A DNA stretch of 64,000 bases from CAIJXB01 sp964439595 (lineage in GTDB: Bacteria > Chlamydiota > Chlamydiia > Chlamydiales > Rhabdochlamydiaceae), in assembly GCA_964439595.1 (NCBI GenBank), contig CAYTOK010000001.1, forward strand, positions 167,847 to 231,846, read 5' to 3'. Under the pieces are notes generated by a model that worked only from the letters and a program-made list of their open reading frames with translations, had not been told where the DNA came from and did no database searches. Each line of letters starts with the position of its first letter. Positions within the stretch are counted from its first letter, which is position 1. Made by a program: the position numbers and the translations under genes. Of the stretch, positions 24,508 through 34,153 are shown one piece after another.

Positions 24508-27162
24508 TTAGCATTCCCCCCAATTTTTGCCAACGGAAATATCCACTATTAAAGGCACCTTAAGAGAAAAAACATCTTCCATTTCTTTTTTTATAAAGGG
24601 AATTATAGAGGGGATCTCGTGGTCTATACACTCAAATAGTAATTCGTCGTGAATTTGCAGAATGCAAAAAGATTCTTTAAATGGCCATTTTTGGTATATG
24701 TGGATCATTGCAAGTTTAATAAGATCTGCAGCAGTGCCTTGGAGGGGGGTATTTACAGCCAATCGGTCCCCTAAAGACTTCAACATTTGATTTTTGCTTT
24801 GTATTTCAGGGATAGGCCGAATTCTTCCTGTCATAGAGGTTGAAAAACCTGTTTCGATTGTTGTCTTTTTACAAAGTTCTATGTAGTCTTTTACTTTTGC
24901 ATAGCGTTCAAAGTAGGTTTCTATAAATTTAGCTGCCTGTTTTTGCTCTATTTGCAGTTCTTGCGAAAGACCAAAAGCTTGCTGTCCATATAGGATTCCA
25001 AAATTCACAGCTTTAGCTTTATAACGCATATCTGGCGTGACTTCGTCTAAAGGTATATTGAAAATCAAAGAAGCCGTATAGGTGTGAACATCTTCCCCTG
25101 AAGTAAATGCGGTAATAAGAGAGGGGTCCTCGCTAAGGTGAGCGAGTAGTCTGAGTTCTATTTGGGAGTAGTCTGCCGATACATAACTCCACCCTTCTTT
25201 TGCAGGACGGAAAGCTTCCCTAATTTTCTTTCCCTCTTCTGTTCTTACTGGAATGTTTTGCAAATTGGGGTTGACACAAGAGAGCCTTCCTGTTGCTGTG
25301 GTTGTTTGACTGAAGGTGCAGTGAATCCTTCCTGTAAAGCGATTTATTTGTGTCGGTAAAGAGTCCGTATACGTTGAGCGTAATTTTTCTAGTTGTCTAT
25401 AGAGCAGGATCTTTTCAATAATGGGAGACTCGTTTGCTAGGCTCTCTAGTGTTTCTGCAGAAGTAGAAAATCCAGTTTGGGTTTTCTTAGGAGGCTTTAA
25501 TTGCATTTTTTCAAATAGAATTGTTGAGAGCTGTTTAGGAGAGCTAACATTAAAGGTTTCTCCGGCAATCGAGTGAATTGTTTTTTCTAAAGAAGAGATT
25601 TTTTCAGCAAGCTCTTGAGACAGCTTAGTTATTTTAAGAATGTCTAAGAACATGCCTTTTCGTTCCATGGTAAGTAGTACTGGAAGTAGAGGAAGTTCTA
25701 TTTCGAAAAAGACTGAGGTAAGGTTTTTAGTTTGCAATTCTTTGGAGAAAAGGTTTTTTAACTGGATGGTGAAATCGATTTCTTGGCAGGCCCATTGCAT
25801 AGCGGATTCTACAGGCACTTCGGTTAAAGGGATTTCTGACTTCCCTTTCCCTATAAGGTCTTCCACATTGATTTTTGTAAAAGAAAATCGTTCTATACAA
25901 AGATCTTCTAAACTATGTTTTGGTATGTGTGGAGTTAACAGATAAGAGGCCAGCATGGTATCGAAATCTAGTTTGGGAATGGAGAGGCCTTCATTTAAAA
26001 GTACGTGTAAGTCGTACTTTATGTTATGCCCAAAGAAGGAAAGGTGGGAAGTTGAAAATAGGGAGTGAAGAAATGTTAAGATCGATTTTTTAGGGATTTT
26101 ATCGCTAATGGGAATGTACCAGGCTTCTTTGGGAGAGTATCCGATCGCGATGGCGGCGATAGTATCATTAAGAGGGGACTTTCGGTTTGCTTTTATAGAA
26201 AAACAAAGAGATTTTTGTTTTTGTAAAAGAGCAAGTAGGGGGGGGAGTTCATCTAGATTTGCAATTAAAGTATAGGTAGGAGTCTGATTTGTTGTATCTT
26301 CTTTCTCTTGTGAGGGATTTTCTTTTAAAAAAGAGAAAAAACGATGTTTTTGATAAAAAGTGACAAGTTCTTCTTTTAAGGGAGAATCTTTTTTATAGAA
26401 GCCCCAGTCTTTGGGCACTTCCACTTTGGTATTTAGCGAAGCTAACTGTTTACTAAGAAGAGCATTTTCTTTTCCTTGAACAAGGAGCTCTCCTTTTTTC
26501 CCTTTAATAGTGCTTGCATGTAAAAGGATAGACTCTAAGGTATGAAATTCTTTTAACAAAGTGGAGGCTGTTTTAGGACCAATTCCGGCCACCCCTGGAA
26601 TGTTATCGGAAGCATCTCCAATTAATGCTAGGTAATCAACAATTTGCTCGGGGGTTACTTCAAAAAGCTCCTCTACTTTTTTTTTGTCAACGACAGCGTT
26701 TTCTTTATGGGTGTGTAGTAAGAATGTGGAATCTGATACTAATTGACACAGATCTTTATCACTTGTGCATATGTAGGTTTCTATCCCAGGAGTGGTATTT
26801 ATCCATGTAACGAGACTGCCAATGGTATCATCTGCTTCCACATCCGGAATCATTAAAGAGGGGATGCGCATTAATTCACAAAAAGTAACAGCTTCTTTTA
26901 TTTGAGCATAAAGATCTTCTGGCATTACTTTTCTTTGCGCTTTATAGTCTTTATAGAGCTCTGTACGTGATTTTTTGTTGTTAGGGCCATCAAATACGGC
27001 GACAATATAATCAGTAGGAAAATCTTTCATTACTTTTAGTAAAGAACGGATAAATCCAAAAAGAGCATGCGTTGATTGCCCTTCAGATCCTGTCATGGGG
27101 GCAATTGCATGATAAGATCTGAAGATGAAATTTACGGCATCGATAATGAGAATTTTTTGCAT
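24508..27162 (-). CDS. polA: DNA polymerase I with a degenerate 3'-5' exonuclease domain
   Basis: An 884-residue protein if it starts at ATG 27162, two bases after the sppA stop; a longer frame from 27183 overlaps sppA. The N-terminal 5'-3' exonuclease (DAVNFIFRSYHA; DNIPGVAGIGPKTA) is intact. In the middle domain, Exo I reads FSIKAN instead of FDTET, Exo II keeps HNIKYD, and Exo III reads WACQEID instead of YAAEDAD, so proofreading is probably lost. The polymerase motifs are intact: VSADYSQIELR, KAVNFGILYG and QIHDELLFE. It functions in gap filling and RNA primer removal. Confidence 0.96.
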   Translation of the reverse strand: MQKILIIDAVNFIFRSYHAIAPMTGSEGQSTHALFGFIRSLLKVMKDFPTDYIVAVFDGPNNKKSRTELYKDYKAQRKVMPEDLYAQIKEAVTFCELMRIPSLMIPDVEADDTIGSLVTWINTTPGIETYICTSDKDLCQLVSDSTFLLHTHKENAVVDKKKVEELFEVTPEQIVDYLALIGDASDNIPGVAGIGPKTASTLLKEFHTLESILLHASTIKGKKGELLVQGKENALLSKQLASLNTKVEVPKDWGFYKKDSPLKEELVTFYQKHRFFSFLKENPSQEKEDTTNQTPTYTLIANLDELPPLLALLQKQKSLCFSIKANRKSPLNDTIAAIAIGYSPKEAWYIPISDKIPKKSILTFLHSLFSTSHLSFFGHNIKYDLHVLLNEGLSIPKLDFDTMLASYLLTPHIPKHSLEDLCIERFSFTKINVEDLIGKGKSEIPLTEVPVESAMQWACQEIDFTIQLKNLFSKELQTKNLTSVFFEIELPLLPVLLTMERKGMFLDILKITKLSQELAEKISSLEKTIHSIAGETFNVSSPKQLSTILFEKMQLKPPKKTQTGFSTSAETLESLANESPIIEKILLYRQLEKLRSTYTDSLPTQINRFTGRIHCTFSQTTTATGRLSCVNPNLQNIPVRTEEGKKIREAFRPAKEGWSYVSADYSQIELRLLAHLSEDPSLITAFTSGEDVHTYTASLIFNIPLDEVTPDMRYKAKAVNFGILYGQQAFGLSQELQIEQKQAAKFIETYFERYAKVKDYIELCKKTTIETGFSTSMTGRIRPIPEIQSKNQMLKSLGDRLAVNTPLQGTAADLIKLAMIHIYQKWPFKESFCILQIHDELLFECIDHEIPSIIPFIKKEMEDVFSLKVPLIVDISVGKNWGEC

Positions 27163-27164
27163 GT

Positions 27165-28205
27165 TTAAGGTTGATACAGGCATAACAATTTTCCGCTAAA
27201 TTCAGCACTTGCCGCAGGAGTCATCTGTAGTGTGTGCTCTACTTTTCCGGAAAATAGAGAGAGTTTATTTTGCGCTAATTGCGCAAAGAAACTCTCTGGT
27301 CTACTTAGCTCAATTACTTGATATTCCTGGTCTTGAATGCTAGAAGCTGCAGTTAAAGCTTGTAGAGTTTGAAAATAATTAGCATCGGAAACGTCGATAT
27401 AACCTAAATTTTGGGCGGTTTTAGCGAGGAAGACGTGAGCTCCATATTCTTGAATGAGCTTTTCTTTATTTAAGTTTGGTCTTGCTGTTGTGACTACGTC
27501 AACAAATAGCTCGTACAAGTCTTTTGTAATATTAATAAGAGAAGAATATTCTTCTGGCTGCCAAGGTCTAAAAGGATTAAGAGCGTCTTTATCTTTGCCT
27601 TCTGTAATGGTAAGTGATTGTATGCCTACTTTAGACATAAGATCTGTAAAATTGAAATTCGTTCCAAGGCGTACCCCGATAGATCCTATAACGCTTGTAG
27701 GGCTAGCGTAGATTTTATCCGCAGCAGAGCAAATCCACATGCCCCCTGAAGCGCATAGACCGTCTACAAAAGCATAGATAGGGACGTTGTATTTTTTTTT
27801 GTAGTTGATGAGAGCTTCATAAATATTCACGGAGTTAGTAGCCTCTCCTCCAGGAGTGTTTACATAAAGAAGGATGGCTTGTACTCTATTTTTGCCTAGC
27901 ATGTCTTCTCTAGAGTCAAAAAGAATATTTTGGATATTTTCATAGGTCAGCTTATTTAGTCCTATGATGCCTTCAATGTTAATTTTTAAAACTACAGGGG
28001 AGTGTGGCGGCACCATTTTTCTTTGACCGTTAGCATCAGGAGCTATGCTCATAGCACTTTTTTCAGGGAGTACTTCTGGATTAGAAAGGCCTGAGATAGC
28101 AAAAACAGCAAGAAGAAATGCTAGGAAAATGCCTAATATAGCTCCAAGGGCATTGCAAAGGCTGCGAATGGAAGACAAAAAAATAGATTCTTTCGTAAAG
28201 TGCAT
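27165..28205 (-). CDS. sppA: Signal peptide peptidase SppA/SohB-type serine protease
   Basis: A 346-residue protein with one N-terminal membrane helix (residues about 20-40). The peptidase S49 domain follows: LLYVNTPGGEA, then the nucleophile Ser153 in CASGGMWI, and the general base Lys206 in GKDKDALNPF, a catalytic Ser-Lys dyad. It degrades cleaved signal peptides or membrane-associated peptides on the periplasmic side. The single-domain length matches SohB-like enzymes, and Chlamydia carries sohB next to polA. The start follows AAGGAG. Confidence 0.93.
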   Translation of the reverse strand: MHFTKESIFLSSIRSLCNALGAILGIFLAFLLAVFAISGLSNPEVLPEKSAMSIAPDANGQRKMVPPHSPVVLKINIEGIIGLNKLTYENIQNILFDSREDMLGKNRVQAILLYVNTPGGEATNSVNIYEALINYKKKYNVPIYAFVDGLCASGGMWICSAADKIYASPTSVIGSIGVRLGTNFNFTDLMSKVGIQSLTITEGKDKDALNPFRPWQPEEYSSLINITKDLYELFVDVVTTARPNLNKEKLIQEYGAHVFLAKTAQNLGYIDVSDANYFQTLQALTAASSIQDQEYQVIELSRPESFFAQLAQNKLSLFSGKVEHTLQMTPAASAEFSGKLLCLYQP

Positions 28206-28328
28206 ATGGGCTCCTTAATTTGTGTAAAAAGGAGATAGTAAATTAGCCTTGTTTTTTTCTCTACATATAACTCTTGACTCGTCTCTTTTTTTGGTTTATT
28301 TTTAAGTGATAATCAAGGAGCTGAAATT

Positions 28329-29375
28329 TTGGAAAATAGTTGGACATCGCAACATGCGCTAGAATATATGTGGCTTTTTAAGCTTTTTTTTGGCGTTTCT
28401 TGCCTTTTTTTATTTTATTTTTTTTGCAAAAATACGGCCAAAAAAGGCAAGAAAGGATTGTTCGGTCGCCTTTTTACGAGAGTTCACAATCAAGAGAAAA
28501 TTTTATTTCCTGCCGTGAAGGTTCTTTGTTTAGTCATTGGCTCCTATTATGTGATTAAAATTTTTGGAGAGCAATTTGGTTTTTCTCCTTTGGTTATATG
28601 GCTAAAGCCCTTTAAGGATTCTATAATTGCAATTGCCTTTGCCTGGATTTTATATCGATTGAAACAAGATGTGCTAAAACCACATGAAGTAGTTAAGCAG
28701 GATTTTTTTCCGGCTGTTAGTAAGATATGTTCTATAGCGATCTTTATTTTGACAATGCTTGTGATTTTACGTATTTTTAAGGTGGATATAATTCCTTTAC
28801 TTGCTTTTGGAGGAATTGGAGCTGCGGCTGTGGGATTTGCTGCAAAAGATGTTATAAGTAGTTTCTTTGGAGGAATGCTGCTTTCTATTACAAGGCCTTT
28901 TTCCCTGGGAGATTTAATCCTGTTGCAAGGGAAGGAAATAGAAGGGTATGTAGAAGAAATCGGATGGTGCCTTACCGTTATCCGGGATAAAGATAAAAGG
29001 GCAGTGTATTTGCCCAACTCGTTATTTCCGCATACTGTTGTGGTTAATGCCTCTAGAAGGACTGGAAGAAGGGTCTTAGAAACAGTTCATATCCGGTTTG
29101 CAGATTTTGATAAGATGACATCTATTATCAATACCCTTAAAGAGTCATTAGGTAATTCTTCTTTGGTTGATAAAAAAAGTCCTATTTTGGTCTTTGTTAG
29201 TGAAATAGGAGCATATTCTTTGGAGTTTACACTCGATTTTTACACCTTAGAGACTTCTTGGAAGGATTACGTGGTTGTAAAAGAGCAAGTTTTGCAGCTT
29301 GCTTTTTCCATCATAGAAAAGCAGGGAGCTCACGTAGCATTTCCTGTTTCTTTATCGCAAGAGCCTATAATATAG
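28329..29375 (+). CDS. MscS-family mechanosensitive channel
   Basis: A 348-residue protein with about four to five transmembrane helices in the first 180 residues. The pore helix region is FGGIGAAAVGFAAKDVISSF and the MscS beta-domain follows: RPFSLGDLI, EGYVEEIGW, LPNSLF and VVNASR. It opens under membrane tension to release solutes. The start codon is TTG at 28329, supported by AAGGAG ten bases upstream and the lack of an ATG before the first helix. It is divergent from sppA and ends about 200 bp before a convergent gene. Confidence 0.92.
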   Translation: MENSWTSQHALEYMWLFKLFFGVSCLFLFYFFCKNTAKKGKKGLFGRLFTRVHNQEKILFPAVKVLCLVIGSYYVIKIFGEQFGFSPLVIWLKPFKDSIIAIAFAWILYRLKQDVLKPHEVVKQDFFPAVSKICSIAIFILTMLVILRIFKVDIIPLLAFGGIGAAAVGFAAKDVISSFFGGMLLSITRPFSLGDLILLQGKEIEGYVEEIGWCLTVIRDKDKRAVYLPNSLFPHTVVVNASRRTGRRVLETVHIRFADFDKMTSIINTLKESLGNSSLVDKKSPILVFVSEIGAYSLEFTLDFYTLETSWKDYVVVKEQVLQLAFSIIEKQGAHVAFPVSLSQEPII

Positions 29376-29575
29376 GTTGCGGCTTGCACTAGCTCATAAC
29401 ATAAAAAATTCTATTTTTTTAAAAACTCAAGATGTTTTTTAAGTCAAAAAGAGTAAATCCTTTATGTAAAAGCACCCTATATTTACTTTAAAAAGTTTGA
29501 TTTTTTTATCTTTTTTCTCCGTATAGAAAGATTAGTAGAGGTAGCCAGTTCTTTTTGTTTTTTCAGTTGAGTTTG

Positions 29576-31930
29576 TTACACACTTTGCAAGGGAGAGGGA
29601 GTGGGAAACATTTTACTATGTAAGTCATAGGAGATAGATTTAGCTCTATCCGTAATAGATGTGACATACTCATCGATTTGAGGCCCCTCTATTATTCCTA
29701 CCATAAAGGCACCTAGTGGAGAAGGCAGAAGGTCGAAGGAAATGCTTGAACACAAAAGAAACGGGAAGCTTCTCCTTGCGTGATTTTCTATAGATAGGAT
29801 TTCTCTGGAAGGAGGATTTTTGAAGGTAAAAGGTCCTTTAATGACTTCATTAAAGACTTTAGAGATCATTTGGAGTGAGTTATTAACAACACGTTTGTAT
29901 CGCTCAGTGTTTCTAAGCATAGCGCCGCAGGCTATTCCTAGTATTGTTGGAGTAGGAAATAGGAAAAGGGATAGCAGAGTAGGGAATAGCTTAAGGGTGT
30001 GGTGGAAAACTTTATCAGCTACGCTTCTTTGAGAGGGGATAGGGGGAGGTATTTGGGTGGCGAGATGTGTTTTACACTTCATTCCCTGGTTAACTATATT
30101 TTTCATAAAGTTTTCGTACGAAAGATCATCTTCACTCACTTCCAGAATCTCATTTTCTACTAGATCAGAGTACGTATAGATCCCAAGCGTTTCAAAAAGT
30201 ATATCAAGGTAGTTATTAAGGTCTATTGGGTTTGCTTGTTCGAAGGCGTCTAATAGCTTCTCTGTTGTTTCCTGAGAAAAATGAAGATAAGAGGAAACGG
30301 GAGGAATGTTTAAAGAAGCTAGGTTGGCCTGTATTGTGCGTATAAGCGCGAGGGTTGTATCAGCGCTTTTTGCTTCTGCTTCGTTGATTGATAGTGCGTT
30401 TTTTAGCTGAGAAAGAATTCTCTTTCCTTTCTTATAAAGAAGCTCTTTTTCTAGTAAACTTACATCTCCTATTGGAAAATGCGTTGCATTCCAGTCCTTA
30501 GCTCTAATAAGAGACCAGGCTATGAAGAGATCAGATGCTCTATTATTATATACGGTTTGCAAGCTTTCTAGTAACTTTTGAAAGTCTGGATTTGGCGTTT
30601 TTATAGAGGTCTGATACCACTCCATATGAGATTGCATTTTTTTCCATAGAATAAATAATTGGTCTATAACGTTTTCATCGCTCTCTGTCATATTCCTATA
30701 ATTTGTAGTAGTCCAGCTTTGCATTTGAGCCAAAAGTATTGTCATTTTATCAAGATCAGCTTTCGTGGAAAGACTTTTAAAGTGATCAATATTATCTAAA
30801 AATGCTGCAGGGGTAAGGTCTGCTTCACCTTGTCCCCAGTGTAAGATCCCAGCTTCTTGCAGATGATTGTATGTGTATAGTCCGATTTCTCGAAATCCTC
30901 TTTTTACGGTATTTTCAAAGTCTCTTTTATCGGGGAATCCTAAAGTAGAAAGGATCTCTTTCCACTGAGGGGCGGTAAAACGTAAGCCAGAGCTAATTGG
31001 TATTATGTCGTCTAGAGATTCTAGATTTTTATTTAATTGATCCACACTTTCTAATTGTTTTTTAAGTATTTCTGCTTTCTCGATGTTGTTTTGCATTTGA
31101 AAAAGAAGAAAGTGCTTTCGCATTTTGATTTCATAGTTATCGATTTCTTTAAGTAGCAAGCTTCCGGATCGGTAGAGCTTTTCTTGAAGCTCTTCAGTTG
31201 TTTTATCAGAGAGTGTGAATTCTGTATTCCAGGTATCTATTTGCGCACATAGGCTACTTATTTGTGTGAAATCTTGGGGATTTAAGGGGGCTATTTCAGT
31301 TAGGGTGTTAAAGACTTTTCCAAGCCTGGCAGGACTTAGATGATTTTTAAGGAAAAGGGGGGTAAAAATATGAGGAAGTCTTATTGCAAGAGCGCCGATT
31401 TCTTTTGTCGTCATTTGGATAAGGGTTCTTGCTGTAAGGATCTCTTCTTGTATTGTAGTGACGTCAGTACGTATTTCCAATTGCTGGATATCCTTTTCTA
31501 AGAAAACAGGGGACTCCATAGAGAAAATATAGCTAGCTATGGGTAAAGAGTACCCCGTGGAACAAGCAGCAGTTGCGACGCCTTCTAATAGAGTCTCTGC
31601 GCCAAAGGGCAGCAGTGAAATTCCTATTAGACAAGACATGATAATAATTTGAGAGACTGATTGAGCTGTTATCATCCATGGTTTTTTATGTTCTGGTGGA
31701 AGTTGGTGATTTGTGAGAATATAGAAATACGCTACGAATCCCAAAGTAAGTCCAAAAGTGCACACGGGCATTCCTAAAGCTCCTGAGGTCATTGTAGCTA
31801 ACCCCCCGATTGTAAGATACTTTAATGCAGTGAGGGCGATTTCTGAAATGCGCATTTCTTGTAAAGATAGGTAGTTTTCTTCTACTTTTTCTCTAATTTG
31901 AGAAAAAGAGGTATGAGGAATATGAATCAT
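29576..31930 (-). CDS. Large membrane protein with bilobed hydrophobic segments (Inc-like), unknown
   Basis: A 784-residue protein not recognised as a named family. Two clusters of paired hydrophobic segments lie near residues 35-75 and 84-136, and another near 645-675. A long charged, largely helical middle part (about 150-620) has coiled-coil character. There is no signal peptide before the first cluster (the N-terminus is hydrophilic). This layout resembles chlamydial inclusion-membrane proteins, but those are usually shorter, so the call is only an inference. It stands alone, convergent with the MscS gene. Confidence 0.55.
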   Translation of the reverse strand: MIHIPHTSFSQIREKVEENYLSLQEMRISEIALTALKYLTIGGLATMTSGALGMPVCTFGLTLGFVAYFYILTNHQLPPEHKKPWMITAQSVSQIIIMSCLIGISLLPFGAETLLEGVATAACSTGYSLPIASYIFSMESPVFLEKDIQQLEIRTDVTTIQEEILTARTLIQMTTKEIGALAIRLPHIFTPLFLKNHLSPARLGKVFNTLTEIAPLNPQDFTQISSLCAQIDTWNTEFTLSDKTTEELQEKLYRSGSLLLKEIDNYEIKMRKHFLLFQMQNNIEKAEILKKQLESVDQLNKNLESLDDIIPISSGLRFTAPQWKEILSTLGFPDKRDFENTVKRGFREIGLYTYNHLQEAGILHWGQGEADLTPAAFLDNIDHFKSLSTKADLDKMTILLAQMQSWTTTNYRNMTESDENVIDQLFILWKKMQSHMEWYQTSIKTPNPDFQKLLESLQTVYNNRASDLFIAWSLIRAKDWNATHFPIGDVSLLEKELLYKKGKRILSQLKNALSINEAEAKSADTTLALIRTIQANLASLNIPPVSSYLHFSQETTEKLLDAFEQANPIDLNNYLDILFETLGIYTYSDLVENEILEVSEDDLSYENFMKNIVNQGMKCKTHLATQIPPPIPSQRSVADKVFHHTLKLFPTLLSLFLFPTPTILGIACGAMLRNTERYKRVVNNSLQMISKVFNEVIKGPFTFKNPPSREILSIENHARRSFPFLLCSSISFDLLPSPLGAFMVGIIEGPQIDEYVTSITDRAKSISYDLHSKMFPTPSPLQSV

Positions 31931-32076
31931 GGATAAACAATCATGTTAATAATAACTGCAAGTATTATATCTGGTGGTAAATTTTATTGGCAGTTTAAAA
32001 TTTTATTTAGAATAAAATGCAGATAGAATGAAGGAGTCTATCCAAGTTATGTCTAGACCCCTTTACTTAGAATCAG

Positions 32077-32928
32077 TTACCAATTTGCATCTTGTTCGTA
32101 TCCTAGGATTTCTAGGGTTTTTTGGTGTTTTTCTTTAAAAGCAGCCTTATGTTCTTCTGTAAAAAGAGTTTCCCATGCTCCTATGCTTCCTTTGCGGAAA
32201 GTGCTTTTAAACTTTTTAAAGGTTCCTTTTTGAAAGGGATTGTTTTCATTTCCATAAAGTTGAGAGGCAATTTGCGCTAAATCTATGTCAGAAGTGGGAA
32301 TTTTTAGGTAATTTGCTATGCGGTATAGCTCTTCTATTTGTAATTCTTCCGAGCCCCCGGCTTCTTTCCCTGCTAAATTTTCATATTTACAAATGAGGTT
32401 GCGGGGATCTTGGCAGTAGCGTCTTATTTGTTCTCCGATTTTAGTCAAAGAGACTTGCAACGTTCCTGGTTCTTTATCTTGAACCTCGTAGTCATAATTA
32501 ATAACCCAAAGAAGTTGTTCATCAAAGGAAGCTTTTTTAAAAGCTTCTCTTTCTTCGTAGGACATTCCTGGCCAAAAGTTTGCTAGGATTTGATGGACCA
32601 TGGAAATGGCAACATCTCTTAAATCTCTTACGTTGATGATTTTTTTTAGTTTAGGTAAGTGCGCGTAGTCATCTTCTAGCCCGGGAGAGATGCAAAGATG
32701 GGTATAGAGGAATCCCTTTTTAGGGGATATATAAAAGGCTGATGGGAATTTTGTGTGCCATATCGGGACCCCCCCTGTCATAAAATGCAGTGCCTTGATT
32801 GTAAGATGTGATCCTGATTTAGGGATAGTAAGAAGGGTAAATGGTTCGATGGATTCATTGCTGTGCAGTGGATGTAAATTTAGAACAAGAAGAACAAATG
32901 TAAAAAATTTTAGTTTTAAAAATTTCAT
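32077..32928 (-). CDS. Exported PAPS-dependent sulfotransferase
   Basis: A 283-residue protein with a signal peptide (about residues 1-23). The sulfotransferase fold is clear: 5'-phosphosulfate loop TIPKSGSHLT (K37-S38-G39), 3'-phosphate site NVRDLRDVAIS (R101, S109), and the C-terminal RKGSIGAWETLFT (R245-G250) that closes over PAPS. It would transfer sulfate from PAPS to a hydroxyl, for example a sugar or tyrosine. Its ATG overlaps the stop of the upstream glycosyltransferase gene by four bases, so the two are translationally coupled. PAPS is not normally periplasmic, so a target in host-derived compartments is an inference. Confidence 0.8.
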   Translation of the reverse strand: MKFLKLKFFTFVLLVLNLHPLHSNESIEPFTLLTIPKSGSHLTIKALHFMTGGVPIWHTKFPSAFYISPKKGFLYTHLCISPGLEDDYAHLPKLKKIINVRDLRDVAISMVHQILANFWPGMSYEEREAFKKASFDEQLLWVINYDYEVQDKEPGTLQVSLTKIGEQIRRYCQDPRNLICKYENLAGKEAGGSEELQIEELYRIANYLKIPTSDIDLAQIASQLYGNENNPFQKGTFKKFKSTFRKGSIGAWETLFTEEHKAAFKEKHQKTLEILGYEQDANW

Positions 32929-33890
32929 CGAAAGTACCCTTTTTTGAGATTTTCTTTTTCGGTTTTAAACCAACTTCCGCTCCAATAGTGAATTCCTGCC
33001 ACTTCTTTAGGAAGAGGTAATTCTCTTGGCTGTAAAGAGAGAGAGAGCAGCTCGTTTTCTGTTAGAGGGTAGAAGAATGTACTTGGAAGATACATGTTTT
33101 TATATTTCCCCGGACTTGCCATTGCATATTCACAAAGAATTCTAGTGATATATGAAGGCCCTGTTTTTTCGATTACACCTCTAAAAGGAAGGTAAGCAAA
33201 ATAATTAGCTTTCATGTTAAGAAGTAAATCCTTTAATAAGGGGTGTCTTGGGCAAGAAGCAATCAGGGCATTACATACTTTAAACATATTGAATCTTGCC
33301 ACTTTTCCATGCTCTAACGGCTCAAAACCTATATAAAAATGAAAAGATTTATGAAGTTCTTCAAAAATAGAGGGATTTATACATTCAAAGTCGACATCGA
33401 CATAGAGTCCTCCATAAAGAGCGAGTATTTCAAGGCGTAAAATATCTGCTTTTTCTCCTAAATTTGTCGCCATTTCATATAGATCTTTATTTTCAAGAGA
33501 AAGCTTTTTCACATCTTCATCCGTCCAAAGTTTATACTCCCATCCTTGTAAAGAAGCCCAGGTTTCCATCCAGGGGAGAAATTCCTTAGGAACTTCACCT
33601 CCTAGCCAAATTTGATGTATGATTCGTGGAATTCGATAGCCCTCTTCCAAAGGCTCGCTTTCAAGCTGTTTTATATTTTGGGTGTAAAGATCGTTAAATA
33701 GAGTCACATATTTTGAGTTTGATGAGTTATATACGGCCTCTCGATGAGCCTCTTTTGTAAGATCTGTTGAAGGAACATCTAGTCTTAGCATTGAGGAGCG
33801 GAAATCGGGGTAAGTGATTGCGTTTGCCAGAGTCTCTTTTTCAGAAATATAAAAAAAGAGGATTAGTAGTAAAAAAAATGTTTTTCGCAT
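32925..33890 (-). CDS. Exported DXD glycosyltransferase (Gly_transf_sug / GT32-like)
   Basis: A 321-residue protein with a signal peptide (about residues 1-22). IPRIIHQIWLGG at about 87-98 is the typical opening of the Gly_transf_sug family, and the nucleotide-sugar/metal site is YGGLYVDVDFE with the DXD at residues 165-167. The acceptor and sugar cannot be deduced. Relatives include Och1-type enzymes and the catalytic region of large clostridial toxins. The gene is coupled to the following sulfotransferase by ATGA overlap, so the pair may build or modify one sulfated glycan or act on a host target. Confidence 0.8.
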   Translation of the reverse strand: MRKTFFLLLILFFYISEKETLANAITYPDFRSSMLRLDVPSTDLTKEAHREAVYNSSNSKYVTLFNDLYTQNIKQLESEPLEEGYRIPRIIHQIWLGGEVPKEFLPWMETWASLQGWEYKLWTDEDVKKLSLENKDLYEMATNLGEKADILRLEILALYGGLYVDVDFECINPSIFEELHKSFHFYIGFEPLEHGKVARFNMFKVCNALIASCPRHPLLKDLLLNMKANYFAYLPFRGVIEKTGPSYITRILCEYAMASPGKYKNMYLPSTFFYPLTENELLSLSLQPRELPLPKEVAGIHYWSGSWFKTEKENLKKGYFR

Positions 33891-34153
33891 TGTTTGTGCC
33901 TATAAAATTTTCTGTATGTTATGGAATTTTTAGAGGTTTATCATACTTTGTTTCTTAAATTCAATGTTTTTTTTGTGGCTCCCATCTTTTAAGATAGCAA
34001 TGTGTTCTCTCTGTTCTTAAATAATTTAAAAAAAGAGTTTGACGACTGCCATTTTGTTGCTTCTTAGGGGTATCTTTCGATGAAAATGCGATGAAATTTT
34101 TAACTGTGTCTAAGTTTTGAACAGCGGTTTAAAAAATTACGGAAAAACTTATG

